Source of the DNA: Mycolicibacterium sp. BiH015
Lineage (GTDB): Bacteria; Actinomycetota; Actinomycetes; Mycobacteriales; Mycobacteriaceae
Assembly (NCBI RefSeq): GCF_027706845.1
Contig: NZ_JAQGCZ010000004.1
Coordinates: 1 to 64,000 of the forward strand
Reading direction: 5' to 3'
Length of the DNA stretch: 64,000 nt
The translations under genes were made by a program, and so were the position numbers. Below the pieces are notes generated by a model. The model was not told where the DNA came from and did no database searches. It saw only the letters and a program-made list of their open reading frames with translations. This document shows, one piece after another, positions 62,313-64,000 of this stretch. Every line of letters starts with the position of its first letter. Within the stretch, counting starts at the first letter, position 1.

Positions 62313-63088
62313 AACTTCAGGTAACCGCCGTCCAGGCGCAGCACGTCGCCGGTGTGATAGGCGCTGGCCGAGCTGGCGAGGTACACCGCGACCCCGGCGA
62401 GGTCTTCGGCGGTACCCCACCGGCGCACCGGTACGCGGGGCAGGACCTTTGCGCTGAAACGCTCGTCGGCGAGACCCGCGGCTGTCATCTCGGTGTCGAA
62501 CCAGCCCGGTGCCACGGTGTTGGCCCGGATTCCGTGCCTGGCGAGTTCCACGGCGAGGCTGTCCATCAATGAGGTCACGCCGGCCTTCGATGCGGCATAC
62601 GCGGGCTGGCGGGGCATGCCCTGGAAAGCGCCGAGGCTCGAGACCCCGATCAGGCTGCCGCCCCGCCCCGCCGCGATCATCTGCCGGGCCGCCTCGCGAA
62701 CAGTCAGGAACACGCCGTCGAGGTCGACACGCGTTATCGAGCGGAACTCCTCCAGTGAGGTGTCGAGGAGTGGGGTGAACCTGCCACGGACCCCCGCATT
62801 GGCGAAACAGGAGTCAAGCCAACCCAATTCACCGCGAATGCGCGCCATCGCATCGGTGACGGCCTGCTCGTCGGCAACATCGCACACCACCGGCAGCACC
62901 GGGTTGCCGTAGGTACGCAGCTTCGCCGCCGCATCGTCCAGGCGGTGAGCGGTGCGGCCGACGATCGCCACCGACGCGCCTGCCCGGGCGAGACCTTCGG
63001 CCATTCCCAGCCCTATCCCGGAGCCGCCACCGGTCACGACCGCTACATGGCCGCTGAGATCGAATGGATTACCTTCGACTGTGGTCAC
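62309..63088 (-). CDS. Short-chain dehydrogenase/reductase (classical SDR)
   Basis: 259 residues from ATG 63088. Cofactor motif TGGGSGIGLGMA at about 19-30, NAGVRG, catalytic Ser in GVSSLG, Tyr-Lys in YAASKAGVTSL, and C-terminal LDGGYLKF. Reduces or oxidises an alcohol/ketone; glucose/FabG-like type. It is 10 bp downstream of the FAD monooxygenase on the same strand, so the two may act on the same substrate, for instance an aromatic or steroid. Confidence 0.9.
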   Translation of the reverse strand: MTTVEGNPFDLSGHVAVVTGGGSGIGLGMAEGLARAGASVAIVGRTAHRLDDAAAKLRTYGNPVLPVVCDVADEQAVTDAMARIRGELGWLDSCFANAGVRGRFTPLLDTSLEEFRSITRVDLDGVFLTVREAARQMIAAGRGGSLIGVSSLGAFQGMPRQPAYAASKAGVTSLMDSLAVELARHGIRANTVAPGWFDTEMTAAGLADERFSAKVLPRVPVRRWGTAEDLAGVAVYLASSASAYHTGDVLRLDGGYLKF

Positions 63089-63098
63089 GGGTGTGACC

Positions 63099-64000
63099 TT
63101 ACGTCGGCCGCCGCCTGGCGAACTCGGGCGCGCGCTCGGGGAGCACCCCGACGCCGACCAGGTAGGCGGGAATGGCGGTCAGCCAGGGGAAGCGTTCGAC
63201 CGCGTTCGCGAACCTCGGCAGCGGCGCCGTGCCGCCCTGCAAGATCGGGCCGAGCAGCCGTCGGTCCATCAGCCGCTGGAAACCCTGTGTGAGCGCGGTA
63301 GGCACGATGCGACGGCGTTGCACTGCGGCCAGATCGCGCTCCGATACCGTTCCGGAGCGCAACGTCTCGGCGAGCAGACGTGCCGCCGCGACGCCGTCCT
63401 GGACTGCCACGTTGATGCCGACGCCGCCGGCCGGCGACATCGCGTGGGCGGCGTCACCGATGCACAGCAGACCGTCAGTGTGCCAGCGGCGCAACCGATT
63501 CAAGCGGACGTCGAGCATCTTGACCTCGTCGAGGCTGGTGATCGTCTCGATGGTCTCGCCGGCTTCGGGCAGCAGCTCGAGAATGTCGGCGCGGAACGCG
63601 TCGAGACCCCGGGCGCGCTGCGCAGCGTCGCTGCCCTTCGGGATGAGCAACGCGATCTGCAGGTAACCCTCCCTGGGGATGACGATCATCGCCTTGCCGG
63701 GCATGACGCGGGGCACCAGCGTGTAGATGGCGTGGTCCTTGTGCCGTGGCAGCCTGAACCACCACACGTCGAAGCTGACCGGGAACTCCCGGACCCCTAA
63801 ACCGGCGTCGCGGCGAACCAGCGAGCCGCGTCCGTCGCAGCCGATGGTCAGATCGGCCAGCAGTTCGCCATCGCCGTCGGCATCGCGGTAGCGGACACCG
63901 GCGATCCTGTTGCCTTCGCGCAGAAGGCCGGTCACCTCGGTGCTCATGCGCAGGGTGAATGTGGGTTCGGCTTGCCCCGCCTCGGCGAGGAGATTGAGCA
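63099..64000 (-). CDS. FAD-dependent monooxygenase (PHBH/UbiH-like), N-terminus outside window
   Basis: The frame is open to the right end of the window, so the N-terminal FAD motif (GxGxxG) lies outside. Visible are the internal motif LTIGCDGRGSLVRRD (the DG motif that contacts both FAD and NAD(P)H) and the C-terminal FAD motif CIGDAAHAMSPAGGVGIN. These are the hallmarks of class A flavoprotein hydroxylases, which insert one oxygen atom into aromatic or similar substrates using NAD(P)H. It is 10 bp upstream of the SDR and probably co-transcribed. Confidence 0.88.
   Translation of the reverse strand, partial: LNLLAEAGQAEPTFTLRMSTEVTGLLREGNRIAGVRYRDADGDGELLADLTIGCDGRGSLVRRDAGLGVREFPVSFDVWWFRLPRHKDHAIYTLVPRVMPGKAMIVIPREGYLQIALLIPKGSDAAQRARGLDAFRADILELLPEAGETIETITSLDEVKMLDVRLNRLRRWHTDGLLCIGDAAHAMSPAGGVGINVAVQDGVAAARLLAETLRSGTVSERDLAAVQRRRIVPTALTQGFQRLMDRRLLGPILQGGTAPLPRFANAVERFPWLTAIPAYLVGVGVLPERAPEFARRRPT

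Noticed and set aside
1..64000. tRNA genes, insertion sequences or prophage remnants
   Set aside because: No cloverleaf, transposase, integrase or flanking direct repeat was seen by reading the intergenic regions and protein frames.

Overview
The window is GC-rich actinobacterial DNA, most likely from a fast-growing Mycobacterium (Mycolicibacterium). The evidence is a complete ESX-3 type VII secretion locus at about 24.8-39.4 kb, flanked by genes whose order matches, from my memory of the M. tuberculosis H37Rv map, Rv0269c-Rv0276 on the left and Rv0293c-Rv0296c on the right. Abutting genes with ATGA overlaps, GTG starts, FadE/FadD abundance and candidate leaderless promoters fit the same assignment. 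I see no tRNA, rRNA, insertion sequence, prophage or CRISPR array.

Left part (1-11 kb): the end of a Gfo/Idh/MocA sugar or inositol dehydrogenase with a TIM-barrel isomerase; a LysR regulator divergent from an MFS exporter with an overlapping TetR gene; a diflavin (FMN/FAD/NADPH) reductase behind a candidate IdeR iron box; an AzgA-type purine permease; a small secreted Cys-containing protein; two acyl-CoA dehydrogenase subunits, one carrying an N-terminal 33-bp tandem repeat; and a STAS protein. Two related hairpins with compensating base pairs sit between the two convergent gene pairs.

Middle left (11-24.8 kb): stand-alone LigD-type polymerase (PolD2), FadD2, an SDR, an FAD amine-oxidase-like protein, a small membrane protein, a membrane GGDEF protein, the fused double acyl-CoA dehydrogenase FadE6, a D-2-hydroxyacid dehydrogenase overlapping an alpha/beta hydrolase, a VOC protein, a TetR regulator and an MpaB-like protein.

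ESX-3 (24.8-39.4 kb): eccA3-eccB3-eccC3-PE5-PPE4-esxG-esxH-espG3-eccD3-mycP3-eccE3, tightly coupled, preceded by a candidate IdeR box. ESX-3 secretes EsxG-EsxH and PE5-PPE4 and supports siderophore-dependent iron uptake. The clearest anomaly in the window is here: MycP3 keeps the Asp and His of its triad, but the catalytic Ser is Gly and the oxyanion-hole Asn is Asp, so it looks like a natural pseudoprotease in an otherwise intact locus.

Right part (39.4-64 kb): an alpha/beta hydrolase, Tam methyltransferase, and a sulfation cassette (sulfatase, trehalose sulfotransferase Stf0, CysD, CysN-CysC) that couples PAPS synthesis to its consumer; an epimerase; two tandem paralogues of unknown function; a PAP2 phosphatase convergent with a PAP2-lipid kinase fusion; an ArsR-SRPBCC pair followed by an L,D-transpeptidase; a SnoaL-like protein; a membrane-anchored Hsp70-like protein with a Thr-rich tail; a five-gene oligopeptide-type ABC importer; an uncharacterised protein; an Excalibur-domain secreted peptide; an SDR; and the C-terminal part of an FAD monooxygenase running off the window.
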